The position numbers were made by a program, and so were the translations under genes. Under the pieces are notes generated by a model. That model saw nothing but the letters and a program-made list of their open reading frames with translations. It did not search any database and was not told the DNA's origin. Positions 13,809 to 36,633 of a stretch of 64,000 nucleotides of DNA are shown here, piece by piece. The stretch lies in the NCBI GenBank assembly GCA_964020155.1, contig OZ026562.1, forward strand, positions 3,080,001 to 3,144,000. The letters are read 5' to 3'. This stretch comes from Chondrilla cf. caribensis (Eukaryota; Porifera; Demospongiae; Chondrillida; Chondrillidae). The first letter of the stretch is position 1. Each line of letters begins with the position of its first letter.

Positions 13809-14644
13809 ACTCGTAAATATACATTATGTGTAATATTGGTATTTTCTATTTTGTATCATGTCTGCTTGTTCGGCATGGTAACGGCCTCAACTACGAAATA
13901 TTCCACCATACCTATAGGATTGTTGTGACTATGTTCACTAATATATGTACGTATATATAGTGCATTATATTTGTAGTAAATCTTTTACAAGTATTTAGCC
14001 ACTATGTATGAGTAGATATTCCTTATTCCATTTCACAGGTGTTATTGTGTTTTCAATAAATGGTCCCAAGGGAATAACACATATTACACAAATAGCAGCC
14101 AGCTGGAGCGGTGAATGTGCATGTTGCATTTAGTCTGTAGTTTGTATTCTGTTTCATTTAGTGTGTGTGTGTGTGTGTGTGTGCGTGCGTGCATGTGCAT
14201 ACGTACACACATGTGCATGCTTATGCATGTGTGTGCATGTGTGCGTGTATGTTCTCATTTGTGAATATATTGTGGTTAATATATTTTACAATTGTTAGCA
14301 GTACTGTCATTTGCTGTAAATCAACTATTCGCATGTTCTTATACAATTGTCACATATGTACAGAAAAATGTTTACCTGTCAGATGCTAACAAATTTGCTA
14401 TTAGGTCATTCCTTAATAGCTCAGGATACACTTATGTGTGCTCTTTGATGATATGCTTAATTAATTACTCACAGGGAAGCCAACAAGAGTATACACTGAA
14501 CGTAGTCTTCCCTATGTTTCAAGTTGGAGTGAACTTGTCTTCAACAACACTGTTTCTTGTTGGAGTTTTGACAGTGTTCAGAGTGTGCTCTGGATCAGGA
14601 CAACAGGGACAGACTATAATTACAGCATAGAAACTAAACATTAG
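1566..14644 (+). CDS. Glycoside hydrolase family 31, sulfoquinovosidase-like (5' partial)
   Basis: Predicted retaining alpha-glycosidase. Exons: 1566-1601, 3396-3523, 5501-5658, 7396-7513, 7685(or 7691)-7750, 8954-9039, 9524-9619, 10175-10308, 11131-11205, 12550-12678, 12767-12825, 12968-13106, 13519-13621, 14039-14110, 14475-14644 (TAG). Reading frame is continuous from 3396. The nucleophile block reads GWMYDYGEYTPPDS, with the Asp codon at 5607-5609. The acid/base block reads TGSQRYTWAHWTGD, with the Asp codon at 7734-7736. Further landmarks are GLSGMPFSGSDIGG, the ELWVRWTQAGCFSG block, and the downstream YMFGESFLAAPV strand. The MYDYGEY form of the nucleophile motif and the overall order resemble bacterial YihQ-type sulfoquinovosidases more than lysosomal alpha-glucosidase. 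The substrate is not proven; sulfonate-binding residues lie in the missing upstream part. The link between 1566-1601 (ending ALKALGIK) and 3396 is incomplete: the expected YxNP strand is not found. The N-terminal beta-sandwich and start codon are not seen. Confidence 0.85.
1861..2560. mobile_element. 700-bp TIR element, DNA-transposon-like, in GH31 region
   Basis: The left end (TACGGTAGGCGCCAAAA...) and the right end (...GGCGCCTACCGTA) are near-perfect terminal inverted repeats of about 36 bp. The outermost TA could be a TA target-site duplication. Subterminal regions on both sides hold repeated AACGGAACG-type motifs in opposite orientations. The middle carries an open frame at 2004-2273 on the + strand (about 89 codons, including the stretch LYEDLVALVPNKNNYHKW) that looks protein-like, but I cannot assign it to a transposase family. 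Base composition is more GC-rich than its surroundings. It is either a non-autonomous element with captured sequence or a decayed autonomous one. Confidence 0.75.
2925..3110 (-). mobile_element. Family A foldback element, degenerate reverse copy
   Basis: Reading in reverse complement it shows the same order as the other copies. The ATAGAAACAGTACCATTATACAGC block at 2931 corresponds to the second hairpin, and GGTTAAGACATGGACACTCG at 3051 to the first. Internal parts have diverged. Confidence 0.5.
4435..4490. repeat. (GT)n microsatellite
   Basis: Pure GT dinucleotide run inside a GH31 intron, directly abutting the left end of the family B element. Confidence 0.95.
4489..4791 (+). mobile_element. 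Double-hairpin foldback element, family B copy 1
   Basis: Hairpin one has 18-bp arms GTGGTATGTTGCGTGGGC and GCCCACGCAACATACCAC (near 4489 and 4630). Hairpin two follows immediately with long arms: GAGAAGCTGTAGCGGATA at about 4669 pairs with its complement near 4754. Its apical region is CCTCAGGCTTCGCCCTCGG. Copy 2 is at 11253-11571. Confidence 0.8.
7030..7166. mobile_element. Foldback element, family C (single hairpin)
   Basis: Arms TAGTTATGTCCCTT near 7030 and AAGGGACATAACTA near 7153 flank inner arms, with apical stem CCTCGGGCTGATGCCCTCG. The arms differ from families A and B, but the GC-rich apex is the same type. Confidence 0.75.
7770..7930. repeat. Tandem ACAGTATGT/ACAGTATGC repeats
   Basis: About a dozen 9-14 bp units built on GTACAGTATG in the GH31 intron just after the acid/base exon. 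Long open frames here are artefacts of the repeat. Confidence 0.85.
10911..10990. repeat. 30-bp tandem repeat, about 2.7 copies
   Basis: Unit ATGATACACCAATAAGGTATCATGAGTGTA. Each unit contains ATGATAC and GTATCAT, so each can form a small hairpin. Intronic in the GH31 gene. Confidence 0.85.
11253..11571 (+). mobile_element. Double-hairpin foldback element, family B copy 2
   Basis: Same order as the copy at 4489. A GTATGTTGCGTGGGCGAC arm pairs with GCCCACGCAATATAC, followed by the GAGAAGCTGTAGCGGATA hairpin with apex CCTCGGGCTTTGCCCTCGG. Outer flanks TAATAGCTAAAGTACCT and AAGGTACTTTAGCTATTA also pair. Confidence 0.8.
11653..11878 (+). mobile_element. Double-hairpin foldback element, family A copy 3
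   Basis: GTTTAAGACATGGGCAC pairs with GTGTCCATGTCTTAAC. An apical GC-rich segment (GAGCCCTAAGGGCG and CCCGAGGGCGAG) lies between. The second module ends GTAACGGATGCTATA. It lies 82 bp after the family B copy. Confidence 0.75.
13719..13808. repeat. (GT)n microsatellite
   Basis: About 90 bp of uninterrupted GT in a GH31 intron. Confidence 0.95.
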
Positions 14645-15707
14645 AAGACATAATGCTAGGTTTGCATCAAAATTCTTAGAGTGTATATGAATGAAATATT
14701 AAAAACGTAGGCCTGTGTGTTATTCACAATATGATCATTATTGTTTCTGCTGCAGTAAGGGTAAAGAGTTGAGCCTTATTGTCTGTACATCAACACGGTG
14801 CATGCACAAATAGGTTACGTGTGTTGTATTGCAACTTTATTGCACCAGTCCTTGGCAATTGGATTAAGCCGCAGTATGGATGAACACAGCAATTCAGTTA
14901 ATAGATACTTAAGATACTGTTCTGTTGAAGAATGTTAAATTGTTCTGTTTGGAAATTATTTTTTTGCGACACTGAAAGTAGACCCTAACAATTTATGCCT
15001 TAAATAGCAAAGTCTATTCAATCTCACCAAGGTATACGACAATATAATGTGGAACCTGACGTTATAAAATCAACAGATAAGCAGATTTTCTTCACGAAAT
15101 TAATATATAATTATATATATATATATTTTAATATATAATTACATACAAAAATCAAATAATACAACAAAAACAAACAAACAAACATATATATATACTAATG
15201 CATAGTTGTTTATCTGAAGCTTAGCATGTATGCAATGTAGTGGACACATGATGGCCCATCACTGTTCACATGTGCTTTACAAAACATGCATGCCATCTTT
15301 TCAACATACATACCGAGGAGGCAGTTTTGGGACAGCATTTGAGGTAGCTCTTAGGTGTGCTGTACTAATTGAGTTGAACAACGCATTTCAATCTCCCAAC
15401 ACCTTCATAGCTACCAAAAGGCCTAGGGATTACAAGATGAGTGCAAGACAGAAATACCAAATTGAAATTAATATTAATTATAGCTAAAAAATTAAATGGC
15501 GTTCTTCGGACAAATGCAGAGAATCTGGTTTATTGAATTCATTAAAGCAATATAGCATGAAATTAAAGCATTAGAATAGTCTCAATAGATAAAAGTTAAT
15601 AGCTATAAAAGTCCAACATGTACTATGTTAATTATGCAGGGTTTCATCATAGACTCTCTATACTACGTAACCTTTACGTAGTATAGAGAGTCTATGGTTT
15701 CATGCTG
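14645..15707. other. Intergenic, GH31 3' flank to gene 2
   Basis: AT-rich sequence with no supported gene. It contains a perfect hairpin at about 15651-15698, where ATAGACTCTCTATACTACGTAA pairs with its complement. The short open frame at 15230-15487 shows no recognisable features. Confidence 0.6.
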
Positions 15708-15854
15708 TCCAGAAATAGCCTAGGCCTCTATAATTGACGCTTTGGGCGTCTATATTCGGTGCTTCGTGAACACCATGACTGCGCAGAAGTGGAAGTTTAG
15801 TACTGTGGGGATAGATCTCTTGCATTCCTTCACCGAGGAGCGATTCCTTAGGTG
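15708..15854 (+). promoter_or_regulatory. Upstream block shared with the aGPCR gene (copy 1)
   Basis: Ordered short matches to 29755-29953: CCAGAAATAGCCT, TTTGGGCGTCTAT, GTGCTTCG, then CCGAGGAGCGATTCCTTAGGTG. Richer in CpG than its neighbours and 340 bp upstream of the gene 2 start codon. It may be a promoter or 5'UTR shared by duplication, or a dispersed element that happens to sit there. Transcription start is not visible. Confidence 0.4.
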
Positions 15855-16193
15855 ATTTTGTCAGTTTAAACCAAATTTACACCGAGATACTGCAATTCCT
15901 ACATTACCGACCGGTATGTTGATTCAAGTGAGGTTTGGCGAGGTGTTATTAAATTAGCTACTGGTTTTGTGTCAAGTTTTAATATATATGGCTTGATGTC
16001 ACTTGGTACATTGTACTCGACTATTGCTCTAATTGGTACATTATACTATGCTGACTATTGCGTTATAAAGATTTGGCGTTGTACGTTAACTGGAGCGGTA
16101 CTTGAAGCTCGTAGAATTGCCTATATAAGTCGCCGTGATGATCGATCAAGACAGTCACCTGCTCCATTGGGGACTACTGTGAGCACGCTCAGT

Positions 16194-26197
<10,004 letters not shown>

Positions 26198-27987
26198 AAT
26201 ACTACAACAACTACAGTGTATCTACAAACATTTGTACCAACATGGGGCTCCTGTATGTACTTGTAATTTTATGCTAGCATTGACACACATGTAGATGTAT
26301 ATAGTTGCCAGGATACATTTGTGAGAACATCTAGGTTGTGGATCACTTCGCATTTTTATTACATAATGCAATATTGACAACCATGATCATTATCATAAAT
26401 GTTTTGTACTTATGATAGCTATGAAACATAATTTCTGATAATTATACATATCATCAGTGTGATTGAATCAACCATGTACATACACATTATACTATTGTAT
26501 AGGATGTACGTATATAGCACCAAGGCTGTCAGTATAACTGACATACAAATAATATAGTATAATGCATCCACGGGTTAAGGCTAGGGTTAGGGGTAGGTGT
26601 ACATTGACATGGGAACAACTTGGGCAGCATATGTAAATAATTATGCATATATAATATTATGTGTGGCCATCATTGCCATGGTAATAGGCTGTACGTTTGT
26701 GCCTAGGGTTTATTGATGACATACTCTCAGATGTGGATGTACCACAGGTGTGTGCTAATCAGCTATAGCCTATTATCACCCCTATATATAACTTCAAAGC
26801 ACGTTATGAACTTTCACAATTTCTTAACAAAATGTTATGTTAGATATCACCCACTTATATTATGAGGACAGTAACCAAAATAGAATTATATATCCTAATT
26901 ATAAGCTTCATCTTTGTCTCTTACTCCGTTTTGGCTACCGTTCTCATAAGAGAGATAACTGTATATAACTGTGTCGTAACTACATTATTATATGTACTTA
27001 TTATGCTTATTAAGATGTTGTTATTATTATACACATTGATTGGATATTATTATGCAATAATTGTGAATCAAAATTTTGTGGTTATAATTTTGCCAGTCAA
27101 ATTGAAACCTGGAGAATACAAAATAGAACCACATGAAGATATTCTACTATACAGTTTATTTCATTATGCTATGCAATGGAACCTTGTTCGTGTTTGTTTT
27201 TGGTAAAATGTGTCAAAAAACAGTGTTAGATTGTTCAGGGTATGTATGGACCATGATTTATCTTCACTTCAGAGAAGGTACGCATATAAATCACAAATGA
27301 GTGTTAAATTAATAAACCAGGTATGTCTGTATATCCTAGCATACTATGAAATTTTTATTCCCATTCCCATATATCATACGTATATACCCTGAGCCAGCTA
27401 GCCCAAGCACTTATCCCACACCAATAATGTATAATCAAAGCTATACTCAATCCCTCAAACTCATGGGTTATATTGTTACAGTGTCCTACTATGCTTTGAC
27501 CCCATTGGTATAATTTAGTGTTGAGAATTGGCTGTAGTTCCGCATTCAATGTCATTATGATTGTATAGTGATTGATTAATAATTGATTGATTGATTAAGT
27601 ATAATTGAGTTTGTGTAGCTGGAATACACACACTCACTGTATTAGGCCATGCAGTCATTCCCAATAGACAAGGTGTAGAACCACAATGAAATGCTTGGCA
27701 ATGGTGTATATAATAATGCCATGTCAGTATATTCCAAGAGCACAGTTAAGCTATAGAAGGTGCTTTGGAGAATCCAAATTGTGAACATTTCCTACATAAT
27801 ATACATGTCTATGTGTAGAATTTGTCTTTGAGATTATTACACCTATATGGTAATAGTCATCATTCATGTCTGTTCAGACGTCATTCATAAACCAAAAAAA
27901 ACATTGTTAGTTCGCACTTCAACAAATCAAAACAATTTTGACAGCTTCACACTGGTTGCCTGCCCTCAAGGCAATTAATTCAGCTAG

Positions 27988-28046
<59 letters not shown>

Positions 28047-29754
28047 GTACTTGTTTATTATTTCTACTCCAATTCTTACCTACATGGTCGTAATGTAAAA
28101 TTTGTGGTTAAATATGTTTACATCAGTACAATTCTATTCCAGACGAGGTACCTACGAATAGAGTAAGAATGGCTAAAACATCATCATCATGTGCACATTC
28201 ATATCTGACCGGTTGTGATTTGTAGTGTACATATTTGTATTGTTTGTGGTCAATGTTCAGTGAAGAAGCCTGAAGGTAAGAGAGATCAACTTACTAGGTA
28301 AGACTATTCCCATTAATAACCAATCACTTTGATCCCAGACCATTTGAAATTGATTTCAAACTATACATTAGTGTTTAAACCCTATTGGTAAGCTATATTT
28401 AGATTGATTAAAGTAATTATAATATATATCTTCCATATGCTATACCATCAAATTAGTACCTATATACTACTACTCTATTAGTAAGTTAGTACAAATTATT
28501 ACTATCCACCATTCTTATCATGGTAAAAGTTTTAATCTCTGACTAGATATTCCATTTGGAGTGGATTTTAGCAGCTTTAAACATGTCCGTGTTGAAACTG
28601 CCAATTGCTATTCTCTGTGAGTTCAAGTTTTAAAAGTGTGATACTTTTGTTATGCAAATGTCACAAGCTGTGTACATACATACATACATACACTGCAAAC
28701 TGTATGCTAAACAGTTTATATACCAGATATGTATCACAAAAACTTAATGGTTATCAACTACTCTGAATAGTTGATAACCATTAAGATGCACATGTAATAT
28801 ATGCGATGTGTGAGTCACTGTACACAGATTTCATAATGTAAACATGATACCTGTTATTCTTAGATAATTTTTTACATTTCAAACCTAACTGTTGCCTATA
28901 ATAGAGTTACCCTCTTTGGGCAATCCATTTGTATAGGTTAACCACACTTCATTCCACAGCAGGTGTACTATTGTTTAGGAGCTTGTTGTGAGCTCTATCA
29001 AATTCCTGGACTGAAATCTGTACACACCTTGTGATATCATCAACCTTGGTCATTAATATTGCAAGGTTATGTACACAATACTTAATGTATCACATTAAAA
29101 GCACATTTCATTCTAAAATTCAGTTGTTCATGCAGGTGGTGGACTGGTTGTCTATACAGTGAGATATAAACTGATGTAGCTATTTTCGGAGTGCTAAACA
29201 AACCCCACACTTGTTGGTTGACTTTCTACATGTCTATGCAAAATCTGACAATGCTATATATGGTAATATGCCTGCTTCATGTGGAGTAACTACCCAGAGT
29301 AACTGATCAATCACTGGACCTATCCATTACCTTTTCTCTATCTCATGATCAGGCGTAGCAACCTGCTACATTCTTTCAACTTTTAACTTGGGCATGTTTA
29401 AGGACATAGGTATAGGTATGTAGTCACAGGGTTTGGGCACTACTGCATATGTCCTTGCTGTGCACAGTTATGTTATCAATTTTCTCCTACACCCGCCTAT
29501 ACTATGTGTCCGAAAATAGATATTTAATGAGGAGAGAGTACATAGCTTGAGTTTAGCCTGAATATTATAGTCAACATGCATTGGTGTTTATAATATTAGA
29601 TCTAGAGATGTCTTTTAGACAATGCAGTAAACACATTGTATTTAATTCATTAAAAGCAACTATATGTGAGAGAACATTGGGAAAATGAACATCGATATAT
29701 ATAAATACCTAAACTACGTATGTTAGACTACATCGGCCCCGTTTTAATACGATG
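26198..29754. other. Intergenic, no supported gene
   Basis: AT-rich. A hydrophobic 114-codon frame at 26862-27206 has no start context, splice logic or recognised motif; I do not call it. The stretch holds a (CA)n/(TA)n tract near 27992-28046, a GATT-rich stretch near 27575, and a perfect 18-bp-arm hairpin at about 28750-28793 (CTTAATGGTTATCAACTA and its complement). Confidence 0.6.
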
Positions 29755-29953
29755 CCCAGAAATGGCCTCCGCGTCCAGTAAGTGCCGCCTTGGGCGTATA
29801 GACACATCCAATGCTTCGCAACTCCACTGACGAGAATGATTTCTATTGGAATACCATGCATGGCTGCATAGATGATTAGTATCTTTTCCTAATGTAAAAA
29901 TGATTTTCCGGATAGGTCCTTTATATTTTATCCGAGGAGCGATTCCATAGGTG
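29755..29953 (+). promoter_or_regulatory. Upstream block shared with gene 2 (copy 2)
   Basis: Contains CCAGAAATGGCCT, CTTGGGCGTATAG, ATGCTTCGCAAC and CCGAGGAGCGATTCCATAGGTG in the same order as 15708-15854. It lies upstream of the aGPCR gene, in a locally CpG-rich stretch that continues to about 30150. Confidence 0.4.
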
Positions 29954-31116
29954 TCCCAACAAATCCCGAATTATTTTCGTTTACAGCTTCTTCAGGGGGC
30001 AAAATTAGTCGAGCGCGATTCATTCGTACATCTCCTTCACAACTTTAATTTAGATTAGATAGATCATAGACAGGGATAGATAGTATGGTGGCCCACAAGG
30101 ACACTTTCCGCCGCGATCGAAATCGCCGAATACCCGATTCGATCTTTAACGTAGGTCACAGTTGACTGAAGTAGGTAAATATGGACGTAGGCAATATACG
30201 ACAAGTGACGATTTCTTTCGTCATTAGGAACGCTGCCATCGCTGAATTGACATACACTTCATACCCTCACGTGTATGACCAAAATTCATTAACGTAACAC
30301 AATAAGCTGTCAATAAGATATATTTGATAATTATCACAGAAATAACGTCAACCTTGCATGTTACAACCTTGCACAAGGTTGAACAGTGAAGGGTGCAAGG
30401 ACCTGCATGAGGTTGTGTCAAATTGCACTTAAATTGTACTTTTGGGAAGACGCTTCAGTGTTTGGCTAGGTGTCATCTTTTCAGTTGTATGAATTCCAGT
30501 AAAATGTTCATTAGGATTATTACTCTACTAATTGAATTAGTCCATAACCATATATTATAATCAGATCTGATTTTTAATGCAAGATGATTGATCACAGGAA
30601 GTAATTGAGTGAGTACAGCAGGAAGTCACTCCCACCTTATTACCCTCGAATTTTTGTATTGATAAATTAACACTATGCATAGGATGTGTGTGGATTGCCA
30701 TGACATTGTACTGATAATCCACCCTGTAATCATAATTCTAGACTCCATGTTTTTTCAAGTTTTGCTGTGTTGAGTTAACCATTATATGATATGCATTCTC
30801 TATGTACTACATAGCATGCTGTTGTTTATTTTATTATATCCACACTGATTTCGGTGAAGACTGTATACTATACGTGTGTTTAATAATGCTCTTGTTCTGC
30901 CCTAGATTGTGCGCAATACATTAGCATATTATGATGTTAGTTGGAGGTTGTGGTGAAATGCAATGTCCCTTATGGTATAGCTCATGTATATTGTATCACA
31001 TTATCAATAGCGAGGATGCCCTTCTTGCAATATCTACTAAACATGTTCATATATCGATAATCCTTAAAACATTGGAACAAGTTACAGTAGTTACCTGTCT
31101 GCACTCTTACCCACAG
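29954..31116. other. Probable 5' region of the aGPCR gene, first exon unresolved
   Basis: The first recognised exon needs an upstream exon ending in phase 1. An ATG at 30074 opens a short frame ending at a GTAGGT donor, but that frame is not signal-peptide-like and ends in phase 0. Other short ATG frames near 30500 and 30830-30890 hit stops. I cannot choose among them. Confidence 0.4.
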
Positions 31117-34100
31117 ATCTCCTTTCTCTGTACTCACCAACTCATGGACAATTTACCGGTACAACCAGTCTGACTCCTCCATCAAGTGTACAGTCCGGAA
31201 ATCCTAGTAATCATCCCAGAAGGTTCAACATCATAGCAGGATCATCCTTCAATATCTCCTGTGATGTACAGCATCCTATGGATATGGGTTCAGGTTCGAA
31301 TGGCTCATACTTTGATGCTGATTTCTACATAGATACCTTAGCCAGTCCCATCACTAATCAAACTTTGGCTGATATAACGATCATCAAAATTACAAACTAT
31401 GCCACCAATACGATTAATAATACTTTAACATTCAACAACTTCCAAGCAGCTCACAATGGACGATACATCTGTCAGGCCAACACTACTAACGGGACAGAGT
31501 CAACACGTATTGGTCATGCTCAGTATGGCACAGGTGAGGAATGTCATTGTGTCTGTACATGACTGATAGCGGTGTGTGTGATGACTAGCTATAGCTCGCT
31601 ATCACACATGATGTATGGTTGATTGACTGTACATGACAGTAGGTAAGGTAAGATGTATGTATTGCCTGGCTGATGGTGAGAGCAACAATAAGTTAAACTC
31701 ATCTGTTATGATATATATATATATATTTCTTGTCACAGGGGCAATCACTGTCACCCCAGTAACACCACGCTACCAAGTGTTCCATTCTGATGAGGATATC
31801 TCTGTTGAAGTACAAATTAGGGGAGAGTTCTATGATAACACCTGGGTCTTATTTCCTGGGGAATTTCAGGAGAGACTAATAGTTGATTCTGATGGTGTAG
31901 TAGATAGCCTCTTTGGCCAAAAATTGACAATTAGTACAAATTCATCATTGCATCAAATAGGATATTATGTTTCTCAGATCCAAGACACACTGCTTACTTA
32001 TAGAGCAATAATGACTAATGAAAGTGTATTGTACAGGTCTTATGGTGAGTGGCATTTCATATGTTTGCCATGTGAATGTTATGTGACGTACCTCCCTCAT
32101 ACCTCAACCCCATATTCACAGCCTCCCCATCAGCCTTACTCCCTGAACTTGGTTCACAGCCATCTGGTAGTAACCTCACTGTGACCTGTACAGCTACTGG
32201 CTTTCCTGAACCGACCATCTCATTCACAACAACTGACATTTCTGCTTCAAGTGAGATTGGAGACCCCATCACAAGCATCACTGCCACTACTAGTGCCCCC
32301 TTCACTACAATGAGGAGTATAACATTCTACAGTATCACATTTTCTGACTGTGGAACGGTTACATGTATGGCTAGTAATGCTAACAAAAGTATTATACAGC
32401 AGAGAACTGACACAGTGGGTATTCTAGTTACAGGTAAAGTGTGCAATCTGTTCTGAGATTAAGTGTGTACAACATCCATGTTTTCTGTATCCTCAGGCCC
32501 CCCTATTGTGTCCATATCTCCTGTGGAAGAGCAGGTTGTCAGTATTGGTGATAGTGTTACGTTTAGGTGTTCAGCTGGTGACTGTGTTGGTAGTTCTTTC
32601 TCCTATGTTTGGTATCGAGATGGGTCAAATGTTAGTACTAGTCCTGTGCTGACTATATCCAACGTCTCTTCTAGTGACTTTGGAGAGTATACCTGTAATA
32701 CAACTGGTGATGGAGGTATAGGAAGTGCTACAACATACATCTCTGAAGAAAGTGAGTGAATGTAAACAAGTCAACACAAACTCTTGTTGACACTGAAGTG
32801 TTTTCTATGTCCCAATTCAGATTCCCTGAATCTGATATCAGATCTCTCAGCTCCACCCAGAGAGTCCCTCCAATCAACAGTGAATGTGGAATCCAGTGAA
32901 GGAAATCGATACAATATTGAACCCGACTCCCACTTCTCCATTAACTGTACTTTTAATAGTTCCAGTGACTATGACCTGATTGTATATAAAGATGGTTCTC
33001 AATTAATGAACAGTTCTAGTGTAATAGTGACTTTAGAGACCACAACAACAAGGTCTCCCATCAGAATAAGGAAGACGCTGACCATACAGTTCATCACATT
33101 CTCAAGTACAAATAATGGTGTTTACCAGTGCAATGCTACCAATGCTGATAGGACCCTTCTTAGTAGAAGTATCCTCATTGGAACAGGTCAGTAGTTTGTG
33201 TGATGTTTTTTGTGTATGTAGTGATGTTTTCAGTGTTGGTAGATGTTTTAGTATGGTTTATTGATGTTGATTTTGTCTCCCGCTTCAATGTGTGCTGTTC
33301 ATGTATTTGCCTATACACAGGTGCTCTCACAGTGGAAAGAGTGTCTGAAATGTATATTGAACTGATCACGCCCAATTCTCTGGAGCTAGAGGTGACTGTT
33401 GATGGTGCTTACAGCTCGTTGAAGTGGTACAGAGGAGGAGTGGAGCTGACATCAAGTGATAACGTCAGTATAACAAACTTCAACCAGAGATTAACCATAG
33501 CCTACACTTCTACAAGTGATGCTTTGCAATATGAAGTTACTGGGACTAATAGCGAAGTCAATGTATCAGTGATATTTGAAGTCCAAGTCTTCAGTGAGTA
33601 CATAGCTGCATGCAGTGTTGAGTGTATATAGATGATGTAGACAATAGAATGTATAAGTATATATGTGTGGCTTGCAAGTCAACATTTATGCATGCATGTG
33701 ATGTTATTTGTTGCATGTTTCTTGTAATTTACGTACTTTATTCCTGAATTTTGTAATTCACACATTGTTATCATGTGATGTCCACAATGTCTACATACAT
33801 GCACACATTCATTCATTAGGATGGTGTTTTTGAATGCAGTAATAGTTAGTGTTTGAGTGTGCTGGTCCGGTCTTTAAATAATTATCTTGTTCGTTGTGGG
33901 ATTGAACCGTCCTTTCATTATCCTCGGACGTCATTCAACCATAATGCTGTAGCTACAGTACATACTAACTTAAGGTGTGTATAATATACTGTTAATGATT
34001 GCTTCCAGCATGCATGCTCCATTAGTATGCACTTTGTGCTTTATGAGTATTCTTTGATTGGTTTGGCATGAAGCCTGTCTCTTCATAGTTTCTATCAATT

Positions 34101-35124
34101 CTGTACTATTGCAGAAATATCTGGCTGCATCCAATCACATATGTCTCTGTTCAGTATTGGAATAACACCCCTTTATAAGCTCATATATTGCACATTGCAT
34201 GTTTATCCAGTGGAACATGTAAACACTCATTGCTGTTTTGTAAATGGTTTGAATGTTGACACAATCCTACCTCCTCATCCATCTCCTCTCCAGCTGCTCC
34301 CAACTTTACCATCTCGACAACTGGAGACAACCTCACCGTCATCTGCAGTGTTCAGTCCTTCCCCCTGCCTGACAACCTTAGACTGTCCTTTAATGGGAGT
34401 AACCTCACAACCTCCATAACTCCCATACAGTTCCTCACATCCAGTAGACTATTTAGTAACAAGGTGGTCTACAATATCACCTCTGATCGCACAGGAAACT
34501 ACACGTGTAATACTGAAGTAACCAGAGGCAATCCCTCCCAAACCACTACGTACAATGACTTCATTAGTCTGCAAGTTATCGGTGAGATTGTACACAAATT
34601 GTGATCCTTAAAGGTTCATGCTCTATACAGTACTATCAAAAAACTAATGGTCATTTAGCAATCCATTTGTACATTTACCTGCTTACAATGTAGCCTCACA
34701 TGAACTGCATGCCAACCTCTGTGTTTCTCTACTACTATTTTCGTCATATGCAGTATCTCCACTGGCATCCATCATACCCTCACAGCCCGATCCAGTGGTA
34801 TTTGGCGAGTCAATTGAGTTAAAATGTTATTCTGTTGGCACACCCCCCTTCAATCTGTCTATTGCTGTTGATGATCACGTGTTGGTCAGTTCTTCCAATG
34901 TTGGTAGGTCAGTACCACTGACCTATACGTTGGAGATAACAGATGACAGCAACTACATGACATACACTTGTTCATCTAAGAATTCAGTTGGTAGTGACAC
35001 AGATACTGTCACTCTAGTCAAAGCATGTGAGTTTTTATTGACAATGTTGTAAAATTATGGACATGTGTTTGCATGTGTATGTGTGTGTGTGTGTGTGCAT
35101 GCGCGCATGTGTGTGTGTGCACGT

Positions 35125-35188
<64 letters not shown>

Positions 35189-36571
35189 ACGTACGTGTGT
35201 GTGTGTGTGTGTGTGAAGGGGGGGCTGAGTATATGTAATTAGCTAGCATGTGCATTGATGTTCATATGTGTGTTACTTGTTTTCACTACATACCAGTACC
35301 TCCATCCCTGATTGCACTCGGTGAAATCACACTGACAGTTACTGTGAATGACAGTTTTGTTCTTGAAGTCATAATTTTGGACTACAACTTACCAATTGAT
35401 TCAATAACATGGCAGAGGAAAAGAGAAAGGAGCAGTACTAGTCCCAGTCTAGATCTTGGTAACAACAGTCAATTCATCCTCACCAACAGCACCAACACCC
35501 TTGGTAATGGAAATGCTACATTGACAGCTTTGTTCACACACTCCTTAGTGGATGCTGGCTTGTACACACTGACTGTTAGCAATCCTGCTGGCACCTGTAG
35601 TGTACTATTTAACATCACTATTCACAGTGAGTAGTTGCTTGTATACATTACATTTAGTGTACATAATAATATCAATTCTCGTGCATGACATTCCTTCTTA
35701 TATTCCGAAAAAGTAATGTAGTTAATTATAATAATTCTTGAATAGGGATTTTGGACTGAGAAGTTTCCAACTGTAGCTAGGAAAATCCTTTTGGATTCAG
35801 GAGCATGTAAAAATGCAGTCTGGTGAAGAGTCCAAACCCTATTTAAGGAGGGTAACTCCCAAGGCACCCCGACTGCTGAAGACGACCCACAGGGTTGAAA
35901 CATCCAGATGAAGAACTCTCTTCACCAGACTTCGTTTTAAATACTCCTGAATCTGAAAGGATTTTCCCAACCACATTTATAATATTTCTGCTGTATAATG
36001 CACTTATGTATGCAAAGAAAGCAGTGGGTCATTTGCACTATGAGAATGCGTATTACTGTGTACCAGAGGCTTGGTTCATGAGATTATATTCTGCCAACTA
36101 TTCTATTGTAGTTGTTCTTTTCTGGACCATTTCAATCTTTAGCTCAACTCTGCCCATTGCCTATTGAGAACAACTTTTTATTCATATTGTTTTCAAACGT
36201 GGACACATGGTACTAATATTCTTTGCATGTTTATTCCTTTACTGATCTCAGTTCCTCCAGAAGCCGCTATAAGGGAAGGCTTCATACTATTTATAAGAGA
36301 ATTCAGCTCGGTGTCTATAGTGTGCGATGTAACAGGTTTTCCAGCTCCTAATGTTACTTGGACCTTTGGAAAAATTTCAGTGGTCAGTGGACCTGATTTT
36401 ACTTTGTCCAGAATGGAGACCCTATCTTCTGAGAACTACAATGTAACTAGTACATTAACTGTCCTCAATGCCAGTAGGAGCGACCTGGTCACTCTTGTGA
36501 GGTGTGAGGCATCTAATGGAGACGATTCATATATCAGGGTGTACACAGTACTTGTTGTTACATGTGAGTAG

Positions 36572-36633
<62 letters not shown>

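Noticed and set aside
26862..27206. 114-codon hydrophobic frame in the intergenic region
   Set aside because: AT-rich composition makes Ile/Leu/Tyr/Val by default; no homologous motif or splice context seen.
30074..30139. ATG frame with GTAGGT donor as the first aGPCR exon
   Set aside because: It ends in phase 0 while the next exon needs phase 1, and it is highly basic rather than a signal peptide.
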